In this document: piece after piece, positions 30,984 to 42,690 of the stretch
Position numbering within the stretch: the first letter of the stretch is position 1
Layout: every line of letters begins with the position of its first letter
Source of the DNA: Apiosordaria backusii
Lineage: Eukaryota; Ascomycota; Sordariomycetes; Sordariales; Lasiosphaeriaceae
Length of the DNA: 64,000 bases
Direction of reading: 5' to 3'
Assembly: GCA_030549205.1 (NCBI GenBank)
Contig: JAUKTV010000007.1
Span: 1,550,001-1,614,000 of the forward strand
Program-made: the position numbers and the translations under genes
Notes under the pieces: generated by a model
What the model was told of the DNA's origin: nothing
Database searches by the model: none
Seen by the model: the letters and a program-made list of their open reading frames with translations, nothing else

Positions 30984-33376
30984 TCACTTATTCTCATCAT
31001 CATGATCACTACTCACCAACTGAATCAACCCTCTCCCCACCTCCACACTCTCCCCCGCCCCCCTCTGCCTCAACCAAAACCTCTTCTCCGGGCCCAACCC
31101 ACTCAACCCCCTCGCCTCCTCCTCCAGCACCTCCCTCGAAATTCCCTCCCTCTGCCCCTCCCACCCAACCTTCTCCCCCGCCTCTTCACTAACCACCTCC
31201 TCCTCCACCATCCGTTCCAACAACTCCCTCCTCATCGCAAACCTCTCCGCCCTCTCCTTCCTCAACCCGGGACTATCCAACCGTCTAATAACCCCCCTCA
31301 CCACCATCTGAACAACCAAATAAACATGCTCGCTCCCCATCACAGCCAACAACAACGCCCACCCCGGAATATCCCACACCGACCCCACCCCCAACTGCCC
31401 ACCCCCGCTCTTATTAAACAAGTACACCAGCGCCGCCGAAACCACACTCCCCAACCAAGACAAAAACCCCAGCGCATCCAACCAAGGCCCAATCGAATCC
31501 GCCCTCCACGGAATCGGCCTCTGGCTATTCGCCGCAATCTTCACCGCATCACTCCTCGCCTCCACCCAGTTATTCACCAAAAACGAACACCCCGTCAGCG
31601 GCCACACCACACTAAACAAGCTCAAGTACCCAAACTGAATCACCATCTCCCTGTAATCAATCGTCACATCATACTCCCCCAGCTCCGCCTCCTCCCTCAC
31701 CCTCTTCAAAAACCTCTCCTCCTCCTCCGCGTCCTTCGGCCATTCCACTCTAGCTTGATCCCCCTTTTTGATTTCAGTCTGCACCTTCTCCACCGTCCTA
31801 AAAATCCTCCTCTTCGCATACGGCACCACCACCTCCGTAGCGAAATTCACAATCTGCGCCGTCACCGTAAAGTAAATCACCTGCTTCCGCAGCCTATCCG
31901 GATTAATCACCCACTCCTTCGTCGGCAGCGGCTTCCCCTCCGCGGTAAACTTTTGCGCCGTAAGCTGAAAGACATCCAAATACGGAACCAAGATCTTGCC
32001 AAAAGGCACATAAACAAACGCCGTGAGAAATATCCCCAGGTACGAAGTAATAAAGTTCAGCACAAAAATCTTTTGCACAAAACTCGCCTGGTGCGCGTCG
32101 ACAGTCTCGTAGTTTTCAAGCTCCGTCAACCTCTCCGCCAGCTTCGTAAGCAGCGTCGTAAACGTCGGCATGAAAATCGTCAACAGAACCGTCGGGAGGA
32201 ATGTCTAGCCCCTTTTTGTCAGCTCCTCTCTCTCCCCTTGTTTTCTGTTTGTGGTCAAAACTCACAAGATACTGCTTAAAAGGCCCCATATACACCTCCG
32301 TAATAAAAATCTCAATCGAGAAGCACCCCAAAATCAACCCCCCCAACACACACACACACGCCCCCGCAAACGGCACCTGCAGCAACTGCCTCGCCAGCCT
32401 CTTGTACGGGCTATACACCTTTACAATCTCCCCGGTAACCTCATCCACCCCCTCCCTTTCAAACTTAAACTGCGGCCTCGGCAGCTGTATCTTCCCCACG
32501 CCCCTCACCCCCCACTGCACCGCCAAATCCACCTCCTTCATCTTCCAATGCTCGAAAAAAACCACCCCCCAAAGACAATTCACCACAGCATAAACCCACG
32601 AAAACCCCCCCAGTATCAACCACGCCGCCGAGCCAAACAATGCCGGAAAGAGCAAAAACTGGAAATAGGACTGCAAAAACGCAAAGTAAAACGCGACTTT
32701 TTCCCCGAATTGGTTCCTGATTTTAAGCAGGTCGGAGTCGTCAAGGATGTATTTGGTAGACCAGGATGTAATCCATTCTTTGTTGAACTTTCTATCGTGG
32801 AGGGGAAAGACGGCCTTGACGAAGCGCCATTGGCCGATGCCGGGTGTGATGCCTGCGCCGCCTTCGTTGACGGGTTTGGTGATGAGGAGGTAGGCTAGAC
32901 GGAGTCGCTCGGCGTCGGTGATGGGTTCTTGCGGCGCGGAGAGGCTGTTGGGGGGGCCGGGGGCGGCGGTGCGGACGCCGTATAACCAGTCTTGGACGCG
33001 GTAGCGGTAGATTTGCTTTTCGAGGAGGGAGGGGGAGGCGATGCGGAGGAAGATTAACAGGGAGGAGGGGGAGGTGGGGGTGAGGGGGGCGCGGCCGGGG
33101 CGGACTTCGAGGGCGAAGCCGGTTTTGGAGAGGAGGGTGATGAGTTGGGTGAAGGAGGCTTCTGCTTCGGCGAGGGGACCGGAGGGGGAGGGGGTGGTGG
33201 GAGGGGGGAGGTGGTAGTTGATTACGTAGTCGACTCTGGGGGAAAGGGGGGGATGTTAGTGAGGGTAGAGGATAGGGAGGGGAAAGAAAGGGGAGGACGT
33301 ACTCGAAGTTGGGGTATTTGCTGCCGCCAGAGGTCGAGACGAGTCCTTCTGGACTGCTGTCGCGGGAGTCCGCCAT
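30984..33376 (-). CDS. ist2: Anoctamin/TMEM16-type membrane protein, Ist2-like
   Basis: Fungal TMEM16 family member, known elsewhere as Ca2+-activated lipid scramblases or as ER-plasma-membrane tethers. It joins as complement(30984..32204, 32266..33235, 33303..33376), 754 residues, close to the length of characterised filamentous-fungal TMEM16 proteins. Intron 1 joins KYPNFE to VDYVINYHLPPP, and intron 2 joins KQYL to TFLPTVLLTIFMPTF inside the membrane region. The cytosolic N-domain contains the conserved RNQFGEKVAFYFAFLQSY before the first membrane helix; several hydrophobic segments follow. Acidic residues in the helices around REEAELGEYDVTIDYREM and the late helices could be the Ca2+ sites, but I cannot place each ligand with certainty. 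A long yeast Ist2-type C-terminal tail is absent, so scramblase is more likely than tether. Sense strand is C-rich at the 5' end and G-rich later. Confidence 0.9.
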
Positions 33377-34092
33377 AGCTTTGTTGGTTGGTTGGTTAGC
33401 CGTTGGGCTGTGGCTCACGGGTAGGTAGGTAATCTGTATCAGAGCAGGCAGTTGGTTTGGAAAGTTGAGGTGTTTTGGTTGTCTAACGTTTCGAGTTGTT
33501 CTCGCAAAGGCAGAAGGAATAAAAAAGGAAATGACGAAGAGGAGACCAACCCTCCCCAGCCCAACGGATGGAGCCACAAAGATTATGTATTTCCTTGGCA
33601 ATGACACCAACACAGCTGAGGTTCTCTCGTGGGGACTTGGGAAAAGGTAATGAAACCTGAACCAGAAGCGGGATCGACGTCACTCGACAGCTGGAGCCAA
33701 GCTTGGCTGAGCTATGTCACCTCATCCATCCATGGCGTCGGGTAGCGAGTGGCCTGTGCGTCCCGAGATTCGATTCTGATCAAGGGTAACATTACAGCCT
33801 GATACACGATCTTGGTAAATTACGTTACGGTTTGTGGTGGGTGAGGGCATTCCCAGATGTGGTATTGGAATGAGATGGTGGGGGCGTTTATTAAGGGATT
33901 TGGGATGATAAAAAAGGGGTAGTAAACAGAAGTTAATTACCCTAGAGTGTCCACACGAACGGAGCGCCCGTCGTCCAAGGCAAGCCACAAACCTAACGCC
34001 TCGAGATACCTAGCCATGCCATTTTGTCAAGTCCGAAAGCCAATCTGTCTTTCTGCCTTCCTTGCATAGAATTTACTTTTTACGACATCACA
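33377..34092. other. Intergenic region, ist2 / hydrophobin-like gene
   Basis: 716 bp between divergent starts, holding both promoters. No convincing ORF or known element. Confidence 0.5.
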
Positions 34093-34585
34093 ATGCTTTC
34101 CTGGGTGTTAATCAGCATCTTCCTGGCCACGGCCACGGGATTAATCGTTCCCAATGATGATTCCTACAACCACATCTTCGCCATCACAACCGGTGGTGGC
34201 CCAGGAACAAGCTGCTTACGCGGCCGCGAGACCATGTGTTGCGATGAGCTCGATTATTCAGGCTATGAAGTTCAATGTGTCGGTACGTGTGCTCGTGAAC
34301 CCTTCAAACTCTGAGCGCATCGCTGATGATTGAGTAGGTCCTGGAAAAGTAGATTACTTTGAGCAGTGCCTGGATTATGACCCCTTGCCCATGTGCTGTT
34401 GTGCTGCGCCAGGGCAAGAGCGTCAAGATCTGCCTACTGTGAGTGAGCGATAGTCCCCAGCCAGCGAGGACTTCAGTTTCAGCATCGGGGACTGACAAAG
34501 ACAGATCCCGACTTTGATCTCTTGCAACACGGGCTGCACCGTCTTGACGATGAGAAGGCAGCTGCGGAAGGAGGACTGGCAGTGA
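34093..34585 (+). CDS. Small secreted Cys-rich protein, class II hydrophobin-like
   Basis: Predicted secreted protein of 123 residues. It joins as 34093..34282, 34338..34438 and 34505..34585; both introns (55 and 66 bp) are GT-AG and keep frame. A signal peptide is clear (MLSWVLISIFLATATG). Cys residues lie at 41, 49-50, 62, 74, 83-85, 104 and 108. The order C-CC-C-C-CC-C-C and the x11 gap after the first pair and x8 gap before the second pair match class II hydrophobins. An extra Cys beside the second pair, a short x11 where x16 is usual, and a short gap between the last two Cys are atypical. It may be a divergent hydrophobin or an unrelated Cys-rich effector-like protein. Basic C-terminal tail (MRRQLRKEDWQ). 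Confidence 0.55.
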
Positions 34586-35129
34586 TTGAGTCATGGTCAT
34601 GAAACGTTGTATGAGTTCGAAAAGAAAGATGATGTGGGGGAAAATAATAGACATGCAGATGGCTTACGAGAGTCAGAGCGGATGTCGTACCCTGACCACA
34701 CCCCTGAGACTGATGTACTGTACTGATGGGAGAAGATATCTCACCGTATACGTATGGTTTCATTGCCGATTGGACGACCAGAGACAATCTCGCCCACAAC
34801 TTCCCAAATCTTGTTCAGCGCTTCTTTCGCGAACACGCGGGATTATGAACTGAAGTCGAACAAACACAGGTGGGTGTTAGTAAGTCCAGGCGAATAGTAA
34901 TCATCCTGTCTCGGTAGTCTCCTCCCTTCTGGGGGTGCGAGGCTACAGGCACGCTGGCGTCGACCAAAATGACAAAATTACTGAATTGGGAAGCCAAAGG
35001 GCCGCCCCGCCTGTGCCTTGCTACCTCTTTCTCATGCCGTACTCTAGTATTTTCCCATTGAGGACTGCCGTATCCAACTTGGCAGTTTGGAGATGATGGG
35101 TCATGCAGGTGTGGCTTATCTCGACGAGA
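34586..35129. other. Intergenic region after hydrophobin-like gene
   Basis: About 540 bp with no supported gene. Confidence 0.45.
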
Positions 35130-35417
35130 TCAAGCCATTCGGAGCATCGGAGCCTCACTTGATACTGGCAGAGAAGAGCTGCTCATCGTAGTAGCAACGG
35201 CGATGGCCAAGCGCATGACCTCCGAACGTTTGTATGATTCAAAATACCATGTGTCGAGACGGCCGAATGCCATAAAGTGCAGTACTTGCTGCAGCTGGCG
35301 TATGTGGCCGGAAATGAGAAAGATGATACCGATTAAGCCCGAGACCAGTAGGACAAGCATGGTATACGAGTGGAAGAATGCGGGCAAGCGTGGCAGCCAC
35401 TGGGTTATGAGATGCAT
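35130..35417 (-). CDS. Possible small single-pass membrane protein
   Basis: 95-codon ORF starting at an ATG, with a strong hydrophobic segment (TMLVLLVSGLIGIIFLISG, about residues 19-37) flanked by His/Arg. No family recognised and no splice evidence. It may be real, but chance cannot be excluded in this gene-poor stretch. Confidence 0.3.
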   Translation of the reverse strand: MHLITQWLPRLPAFFHSYTMLVLLVSGLIGIIFLISGHIRQLQQVLHFMAFGRLDTWYFESYKRSEVMRLAIAVATTMSSSSLPVSSEAPMLRMA

Positions 35418-37740
35418 TGTCTTGTTTTGGTGTAAGTCAAGGGGTCAAGGCTGGAGGTGGGGGTTTTATCCCAATTTCGACCGCATTTCTCCAGACATTC
35501 TTTCCCCACTGGTAAAAAAGGTTTAAAAGAAAGAGAAATCGTTGACAAAGTCATGATCGAGATGTTCGAAGATATCCGATAGTTACAACTTCCGTGCTGT
35601 GTTCAAGAAGATGTCTGGGCACGGACCAATGTTATCTTCTCGGATCCGGAAAAGGCAACATGCCGAAGAGTTTGTGCCAGGATATTTCCGTGTTGCTGCA
35701 AAATTGCCAAGCCAACTCTTCCCCGCTGCTGCACAACGAGAGTCCACTGAAGCATCTTGATGACACATCACGCAACCGCGTGGTCTTCTGCAACATCCAA
35801 GCAATCTGCTGACAAAGCAATCTCCCATCTGACAAAGAGCTTCATCGAGAGAAACGACATAACCCTGGCCAGCATCCGAGAAAGAGGCGCGATATTGCAA
35901 CTTGGACGGGAAAAAGGACTCACGGGGATCACGGATCGGAAAATTTGACACATTCCCGACACTCCCTTATCTTTTCTGGCCCGGAGTAATCTGACTGCCA
36001 CCAACAGGTAGTTAACTTTTGGACTTCCCTTGGTTCAAACTGCTGCTGACTTAAGCCCGCTCTTAGTGCGCAGGACTGTGTAAGGTCACAGGTCTGTTGT
36101 CTCTGTAATACAGACCGAAACGCCTCGATTCGGTCTCCTGCTGCTTGTCGCGTTCTCTAAACGGGTAGCCCCCAGCCTCTCGGATTTTACGGTATAGCAA
36201 GATCCGTATCTGGTGGTAAGTCCCGCGGCTTTGATAATGGAATGGGTTTAAAAACAAGATGCTGACATAGCCAAGCCCGCGCTGCACAAGGCCATCCGTA
36301 CTCCAGAAAGAAACAAAAGAGAAAGACTGTCAGCATTCCATTGCCGGACGATCGAGGGTCTGCTCCCACACCTTCTTGTCTCGGCGCAGCGCAGTCAGTG
36401 GTCCGAGTGGTGTGTACAGGTAATGCTCTGTACGCTCTGTACTCCGTACGCTACCCTCGCACCTCACCACCACCACGGCTTCCATCACCTAATCAACTCC
36501 ATCAACTGCACTGCTGAGTCAGGACGGCCACTGCGGCATCGACCTATCCAATGTCTAGCGTCAAGATTGGTACGTGATTCATCTCCATCATCGTCATCAG
36601 CTTCATTTTCATCTTCAAGATATCATCTACCACCAAAATCCACCACTCAAATCATTCCGCCGCTGTCTTTCCTTCTGCAGCTCCAGGCATAAGTGTGCCA
36701 TGCCCTGCACAGCACAGGTGTCCGCAGAAATAGTCCGTTTTGACGCAGACAATCATGGTTGCCTATCAAGCGTTGGCTGCATCACGACCATCATTCGCGT
36801 TCCTCAGCAATAATAGTTGCTGTCGCCGATGATAATGATGATTATGCTGCTGGCCATCTTTGGCGCCATCAACGAATTTGACCATCAGAACCATTCCTTT
36901 CTTTGGTCTCTCATTGTCGCCGACACGTTGTCGCCACATCCTGGTTTATATACGCTCCCGAGGCAGGTCCTTGGCTTGCTTATCAACCAAATCCGATGGC
37001 CACCGTCCCATCCGACATCTCAGATCCTCCCCCGCTTCCTCCGTTTCCGTTAGGTTCACGGTAGTGCCCAGCGGGCCCCTGTCTGTCTGCTCGGTCCGTG
37101 GTAACGCGGCGCATCGAGTGTTGCGCTGCGGGCTTGGTTCACTTCTGGATACAAGAAGGCGTGCTGCGGCCCCAATCCACTCACCATCCCCATCCCACCG
37201 CCGTCGTATCCCTGCCCCTCACGGCACACTTCCTTACATAATTCCTTTTCTTTCCTCCATCCCACACTGGCACCTTGCCTGCATCTGTCTGCATCACACA
37301 CTCGCATTCTCTTCTTGTTGCTGTAAGTTGTTCGGTCTCCGGCTTTCCTTGCGGTTGGACGTTGGATCTCTAGGCCTGTTGTTGCTTGTGTTTGCGAGGA
37401 CGGCGCATACCCCCATCCGGTAGCATGCCTTGGATTTATAATCTGTCCAACCCAACATGTCCTCCCTACACAGGCAAACCAGCAGCGTCAATATTGATCA
37501 ATGCCACCCTTTCCTTATACTTCCGGGTTCCGAGCTGCAACCCCGATCCTGTTAATACGGCACCGCTTCCCCCCTCGAGATCGAGGTCCTTTTGGCCCGC
37601 TCTTACTTTTTTCAGCCTTTTCTCTCCTCTCCCCACACTTGACAATGTGTGGTTGCTTGGAAATATATTTATTTTTGCCGTTGCACATTACACCAGATAG
37701 CTGAAGAAGCTGAGTATACTGACCTATTATAATCCACAGA
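35418..37740. promoter_or_regulatory. Long region upstream of the KapC exons
   Basis: 2.3 kb with no supported coding gene. Pyrimidine-rich parts at about 36420-36700 and 37150-37320 suggest promoter and 5' UTR, and the first kapC exon (with its ATG) must lie somewhere in it. I could not choose it: candidate ATGs at 36998, 37424, 37457 and 37643 lack a convincing donor in the right phase. GTAAGT at about 37323 could be a UTR donor. Confidence 0.45.
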
Positions 37741-38852
37741 GCCAGTTGCTCGAGAAGATCCAGCTGTGCCCTCACCAGTTGCTGCACCAGTACTAGCTCC
37801 ACCCCAGCATAGCGGCTTACAACCGCCTCAGCCCTTTCAAAACCATTCACACGCGCAGCCTGAGGGTCCTGGGGACAACAGAACCTCAACTGCTGCAGCG
37901 GCCTTGGCCAGCCATCCCGCACCAACACATGGATATAGCCACGCACCATTGCAACAAGGCGAGGCTTATATCCACCCAGAGCTACGATCGGCTCACGACC
38001 TTGCACCCCCTCCTGGCTACGCACATCCACCTGCCATGATTCCCGCCGGTGTGCCCCCTCCACCCGAGCAAGTAGCTGTCATGTCTGGTCCTACTGCTGG
38101 GATTGTTCCCACGGCCGGCATGATGGACAATGGAGAGACCGCCGACGGAAGGAAAAAGCGCGAACTTTCGCAGTCTAAGCGCGCCGCCCAAAACAGAGCT
38201 GCACAGGTTAGTTGTCGATCCTTATGTTTGACCCAATTGGGAAGTCCAATGTTGTCTACGACTTAGACACACCAATCTAGGCTATCAAATACCCCTGACC
38301 TTACGTAAGTAAACATGCTGACTGATCATGATTTGATAACAGCGAGCATTCCGTCAGCGGAAAGAGGGCTACATCAAGAAGCTTGAACAGCAAGTACAGG
38401 AGTTTCACCAGATGGAGGAGAGCTACAAGGCCATGCAGGCCGAGAACTTTCAACTGAGGGAGTACATCATCCACCTGCAGTCTAGGTTACTGGAGTCGCA
38501 GGGTGACTACCCCCCGCCTCCAGCCAACGTCAACCTCGCCCATCCCAACGCGTCCGGCCGGGCCCCGGAAGCGCCTTCTGCTCAACCACCGCCCGGTGTT
38601 GGTGTTCCCGGCTCCCACTCTGCTCCTCCCCCGCAACCCCAGCAGGTCCCAGCGCCCAATCCATTAGAAGTGGCAGCCCAAGCGGTCGCGGGTCTCAGTA
38701 GAAGCGAGCATCGGCCTGTGGACCCTTATGCCGGTCTTCGCGCGGTAGCGATGCGCAACGAGGCTGAGGATGCCAATACTGCCGAGCAGATCACGAGACA
38801 GTTGCAGGCGGACGGGGCGCAGGAGAATAACCTTCCTGAGGCTACCATGTAG
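37741..38852 (+). CDS. kapC: bZIP transcription factor, KapC/Yap-like (first exon unresolved)
   Basis: Nuclear bZIP factor of the Yap/Pap1 class, KapC subgroup. Exons seen are 37741..38206 and 38343..38852; an acceptor (TCCACAG) with a TACTGAC branch site just upstream shows at least one earlier exon. The first part is rich in Pro, Ala and His. The basic region KRAAQNRAAQRAFRQR carries the Yap signature NxxAQxxFR and is interrupted by a 136-bp intron between AQ and RA. The zipper follows (KLEQQVQEFHQMEESYKAMQ, then NFQLREYIIHLQSRLLESQG), the latter block being typical of KapC. The tail is Pro-rich and then Ala/Gln-rich. No Yap1-type Cys-rich domain is visible, so redox control of the Yap1 kind is unlikely. 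Confidence 0.85.
38301..38308. promoter_or_regulatory. Palindromic Yap-type site TTACGTAA in the kapC intron
   Basis: Perfect match to the Yap-family palindrome TTACGTAA, located inside the intron that splits the bZIP basic region. A perfect 8-bp palindrome is expected about once per 65 kb by chance, so its function is speculative. Confidence 0.3.
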
Positions 38853-40440
38853 GACTATTGAAGCTTCTTTTGAGATCTCTCTTCTCTCAGGTCTTGAAAA
38901 TGGTGTGGCTATTTGCAGCGGTCGTTGTGGACATCGAGGACGTGGAAGGGGACGACGTGGATGAAAGTGTGGAAGAGGAGGAGGAAGTACATATGTAATC
39001 TGTTTGCTTTCGTTTCGTTTCTCAGGGTCGATCGGGCGGGGCTGTTTGACTGCCTAGGTGGTTTTATTCAGTACCCTTTAGCGGGTTATTTCTGTTACTA
39101 TCTCTGTTGTTTAGTTCTGTCTCTCTACTTTTATATTTTATATCTCCAGGCGTTGGGTTGCGAGGGATGATGGGAAATCGGGTTTGCGGTTTGTTGGGTG
39201 TATGGCAGACACCAACCACCCCACAAACAGGCTGTGCCAAACTATAGGTACGCGTGTTGGTTGAAAGGTGGTAGTTAGGTTTTGTGGTAACTGTAGGTTT
39301 ACTGTTCAATCTTATATTTAACTTTGTTGTCTTGTTTGTGTTGAGGGAGGGAGTGAGCTCAACTGCAATCTGTGTAGTCCACATGAAATTCTCAAAAGAG
39401 AGAAATTGTCTCCAGGATGGGAGTGATCTAAACTGGCAAAGAGAGGCTGGCTATGTATTAATTTAAGCACACAGTCTTCAACAGCAGCCCCGTACCCTCA
39501 CCACAGCAACCCCCCATGATCAAATTCCTCGTAAAACCCTCCATGGGCTAAGTTTTCGGCACCTATCCCCTCCCTTCTTCATTGGGGGGGGGGGGGGGGG
39601 GGGAGGCGGGTGTAAAGATCGAACTTCGAGGTCGTTCGTTGTGAAAAGTCGAACCATGATAAACTGGGAGGAGCGAACTTCCCAAAGGCAGTTTAGGTAC
39701 TGGAAAGTTTGCGGATTTTTTTTTACAAATCCCAAGACAAAAAACACAAACATACCTGAATAAAAAATATTCATATAAAAGTTCGCTGTCGGATTAAGTA
39801 TGTGCTCTAAAGTTGACATTACGCTTACACTAGAAAAATCACGTATGCTTTTGCACACACATAAAGAACATAAATACAATACGAATCGATGGTATGTATG
39901 TATGTATGGGTTCTTTTTATTTTTGTTTCCCTTCCTCATCCTCGAGTCTCTCTGCCTTGCCTGACTGTCCAACCCAGTAAAATCAAGAGAAAAAAAAATA
40001 AAAAAAAAATAGGTATCACACAAATCCACCTTCAAGGCGTTTCCTCTTTATCGCAAGAATAGAAATTAACCAAACACAAATAAAAAGAAAATCCGAAATG
40101 CTCGCCGACCAACTGATGTCCACTAACCAATAAAACCCCCCTTTCCTAATTCAATCCAGCCCAGTAGAAGCGAATTATGTACAAATGAAAACGTCCCTCT
40201 TTTTCCTGCCCTTTGTAGGCAGTTAGTTGATGTCGTCGTTGTCGTTGTGTCGTGTGTGTGATGTGTGGTAGTGTGTCTCAAACCATCCCGTCCCAGCCAG
40301 CAGACAGCGATAGCGCTCATCCTGCAGCAGCAAGACCAAAAGAGTGTCAAGAATTGAAGCTGATCCCCTCACTCCCTCAAATAAAAGAACGTAAAGAGTT
40401 GGTCCCTGCCCAATGTCCCTTTCTTTCCCCTCTTCCCCTG
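38853..40440. other. Convergent intergenic region, kapC / hypothetical
   Basis: 1.6 kb between two stops, with a 20-base G homopolymer. Mostly T-rich 3' UTR-like sequence; no gene supported. Confidence 0.55.
39584..39603. repeat. G20 homopolymer
   Basis: Uninterrupted run of 20 G on the + strand in the kapC/hypothetical 3' intergenic region. Its length is probably inexact in the assembly. Confidence 0.85.
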
Positions 40441-42690
40441 TTACGCATCAACAACCTCAACCAACTCACTCTTTCGATTATCAGCCACCACCAAAGTCGG
40501 CACCGCCAACCTCGTCTCCTGCACCCTCCTCTTGACAACCTCCACCGTGATCTGACTCCCCGCCACCGCCGCCGTAGTAGCCCCTCCTCCACCCGTAGCA
40601 CTCCTCCCTCTGATCATCCCCGACTTAGCAGAAGAAGACATCGTCGCCCCCTGCCCCAACGGCCTCAACATGTTCCTTTGCTGTCTCGAGATACTAATCT
40701 GCCTCGCGATGGAAATCTCCACCGCGGCTTTGAGCGCGACGTCATCTTCTTGTACTGGGGGCACCTTTGGTTGCTGGTCTAATGACCTAAGCGTGTCGAG
40801 GGAGGGACGCGTCGTCACCGAGGATGCGACGGATTGTTTGGAGCTGTTGTCGCTTGCTGAAGAGGAGGTGGTGGATGATGGAGGAGAAATCATTTGCCAT
40901 TGGGGTTCTGGGACGGCAGGCCGCAGCGGGACGATAGTTGCTTGGGTGGCTGGTTTCGGGTCGTAGTCTTCATCGGCGAGGGAGGAGGTTGTGACAAAAC
41001 TGGCTGGGGAGTCGAGGATGAGGGCCGAGTTGTTGGGTCCGAAGTAAAACCCGTTGGAGGCCGAGCCTGTCGTCATTGTTATGGTTGGTGGTTGCCGGGG
41101 TTGGTTTCGTTGAGCTTGTTCCGCCGCTTGCTGCTGCTCACGAAGCTTTTCCACTTGGGCTGCGCGGTTGATCTCGTCCATTGCTCGCGGTGAGACGATC
41201 TTGACAGTCTTGCGTTCCTTTCTAGCGCCGCTCTGTTCCGGTGAGCCTTCCTGCTTTATGTCAAACTTTGCCCTTGCTGGCGATGGTAGAAGGGCGGGCG
41301 AGGTGTTTGATCGTGTGAGCTTGCGAGGTGGAGGGGCGAGGGAGTTCGTCGATGACATGGCTTGTGGGAAGAGTGTGAATCCAGGTGACTTCATTGGCTG
41401 CGGAGATGTGGCACGGCGAGGCCTTATCCTTTCTTCTTCCTCTTGGTCGTTGATCGTCTTCAGCTTCTCCAACGTCGCTTGCCGTCGCTCCAAAAGCGAA
41501 GACTTGGACTGTGGTGATGTGCCGTTGGGGTTCAAGACGCCGCTGAACATGATGCTGTAGCGTTCTAACCGAACGTCTGGAATCTCAAAGTCCAACAGCC
41601 CAGGAGCTCTGGCGGGAGAGCTGCCCGGCAAGGGCTGTAGACTGTTCAGCTGCTCCTCTGTCCTCCTCAAGTCTTGTTGAGATGACGTTTCCTTTAGGGT
41701 GTTTGACCTGATCACGATAGGCCTATGCTTTGGCGCCTTCTTGCCGCTGACCGTTTTGCTCCTCGTTGGGGCGTTGTCCTCCGCGGGACTGGTGACCGTG
41801 ATCGACACAGTGCTTTGGTTTGCTTCGGCGGCCTCCATCGTCTTTGCTGGTTCTGCGTGCTTCCTTCCAAACAATGACCCAAATAGCCTCCTTTTTTGCG
41901 TCTTTGACCTCTGCATTGTAGGCTCTGGCATTTTCTGTACAGGCGGCGGGGATGGTGATCTCTGAACGTTTGCCTCAACCAGTGCCTGGTAACCTATATT
42001 CTGACTGGAGCCGTTCCAACTCTTATCATATGGACTGGCGACCTGTGATGGACTACCCAGGGCCATACCGATGGGAATCTCCCCAGAAAGGATGGATTCT
42101 GGCGTCATGACTCGAGAAGGAACTGAAAAGTTGGGGGCTGGCGACAATGCTTGCATTTTGCCTGGGCTAGATTCGGGTGTAAGTGGACCAGATCCCTTGA
42201 TACCAATGATATATGGTTGAAGTCCCTTCCCCTTGGGAGCCATCCCCACTCGCCCGTTCAAAGCCATGTCGTCCTTGGACTGTCGTTTATCGAAATTCGG
42301 TCTTGTACCAGCAGCCGATTTGCTGGAGGGTCCAGAAGATGTGCTTGGCCTCACTAGCATGACAGGCGGGACTATGGTGACCGCCACGGGAACAGCGACG
42401 GCTGTAGATGCTGAGTTGGAAGTTGTTTTGGGTGGGGGAGGAGGAGGGAGAGGACGGTCAAGATAGGGGTTCCGCCCTCCGGGAAACGCGATGGGGGGGA
42501 TGTCTGCATTTTGAACAACTGGACGCCTGGGTTGTCTGGTGCTGGTGCTGGTTGTATCGCGCGGATCTGATACAGATCCTGGTCCTTGGTCTGTGGAGGG
42601 GGCCGTCGGACCGTGCGTTTCTCGACCCTCAACCTCAACTCCTGCGTCTTGCACTGCTGGAGTGGCACGGCGCCTAACCGCTTTCAACAT
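40441..42690 (-). CDS. Large disordered hypothetical protein
   Basis: Single-exon protein of 749 residues from the ATG at 42690 (MLKAVRRRATPAVQDAG). It is rich in Ser, Pro, Thr and Arg throughout with many SP/TP and RxxS-type potential phosphorylation sites. A short basic patch (KTQKRRLFGSLFGRK) lies near residue 275, a conserved-looking block (LLDFEIPDVRLERYSIMFSG) near 375, and a helical Gln-rich region (VEKLREQQQAAEQAQR) near 530. The C-terminal block SQITVEVVKRRVQETRLAVP is ordered-looking. No enzyme domain was recognised; it resembles fungal regulatory or scaffold proteins. Frame is clean and codons are normal. Confidence 0.78.
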   Translation of the reverse strand: MLKAVRRRATPAVQDAGVEVEGRETHGPTAPSTDQGPGSVSDPRDTTSTSTRQPRRPVVQNADIPPIAFPGGRNPYLDRPLPPPPPPKTTSNSASTAVAVPVAVTIVPPVMLVRPSTSSGPSSKSAAGTRPNFDKRQSKDDMALNGRVGMAPKGKGLQPYIIGIKGSGPLTPESSPGKMQALSPAPNFSVPSRVMTPESILSGEIPIGMALGSPSQVASPYDKSWNGSSQNIGYQALVEANVQRSPSPPPVQKMPEPTMQRSKTQKRRLFGSLFGRKHAEPAKTMEAAEANQSTVSITVTSPAEDNAPTRSKTVSGKKAPKHRPIVIRSNTLKETSSQQDLRRTEEQLNSLQPLPGSSPARAPGLLDFEIPDVRLERYSIMFSGVLNPNGTSPQSKSSLLERRQATLEKLKTINDQEEEERIRPRRATSPQPMKSPGFTLFPQAMSSTNSLAPPPRKLTRSNTSPALLPSPARAKFDIKQEGSPEQSGARKERKTVKIVSPRAMDEINRAAQVEKLREQQQAAEQAQRNQPRQPPTITMTTGSASNGFYFGPNNSALILDSPASFVTTSSLADEDYDPKPATQATIVPLRPAVPEPQWQMISPPSSTTSSSASDNSSKQSVASSVTTRPSLDTLRSLDQQPKVPPVQEDDVALKAAVEISIARQISISRQQRNMLRPLGQGATMSSSAKSGMIRGRSATGGGGATTAAVAGSQITVEVVKRRVQETRLAVPTLVVADNRKSELVEVVDA

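Noticed and set aside
30693..32279. 528-codon + strand ORF across the ist2 3' half
   Set aside because: Antisense of the conserved TMEM16 exon; the product is a Pro/His/Arg/Leu-rich artefact of the skewed composition.
36990..37660. First exon of kapC at one of four candidate ATGs
   Set aside because: None has a convincing donor in the phase needed to join the exon at 37741, so I left the start open.
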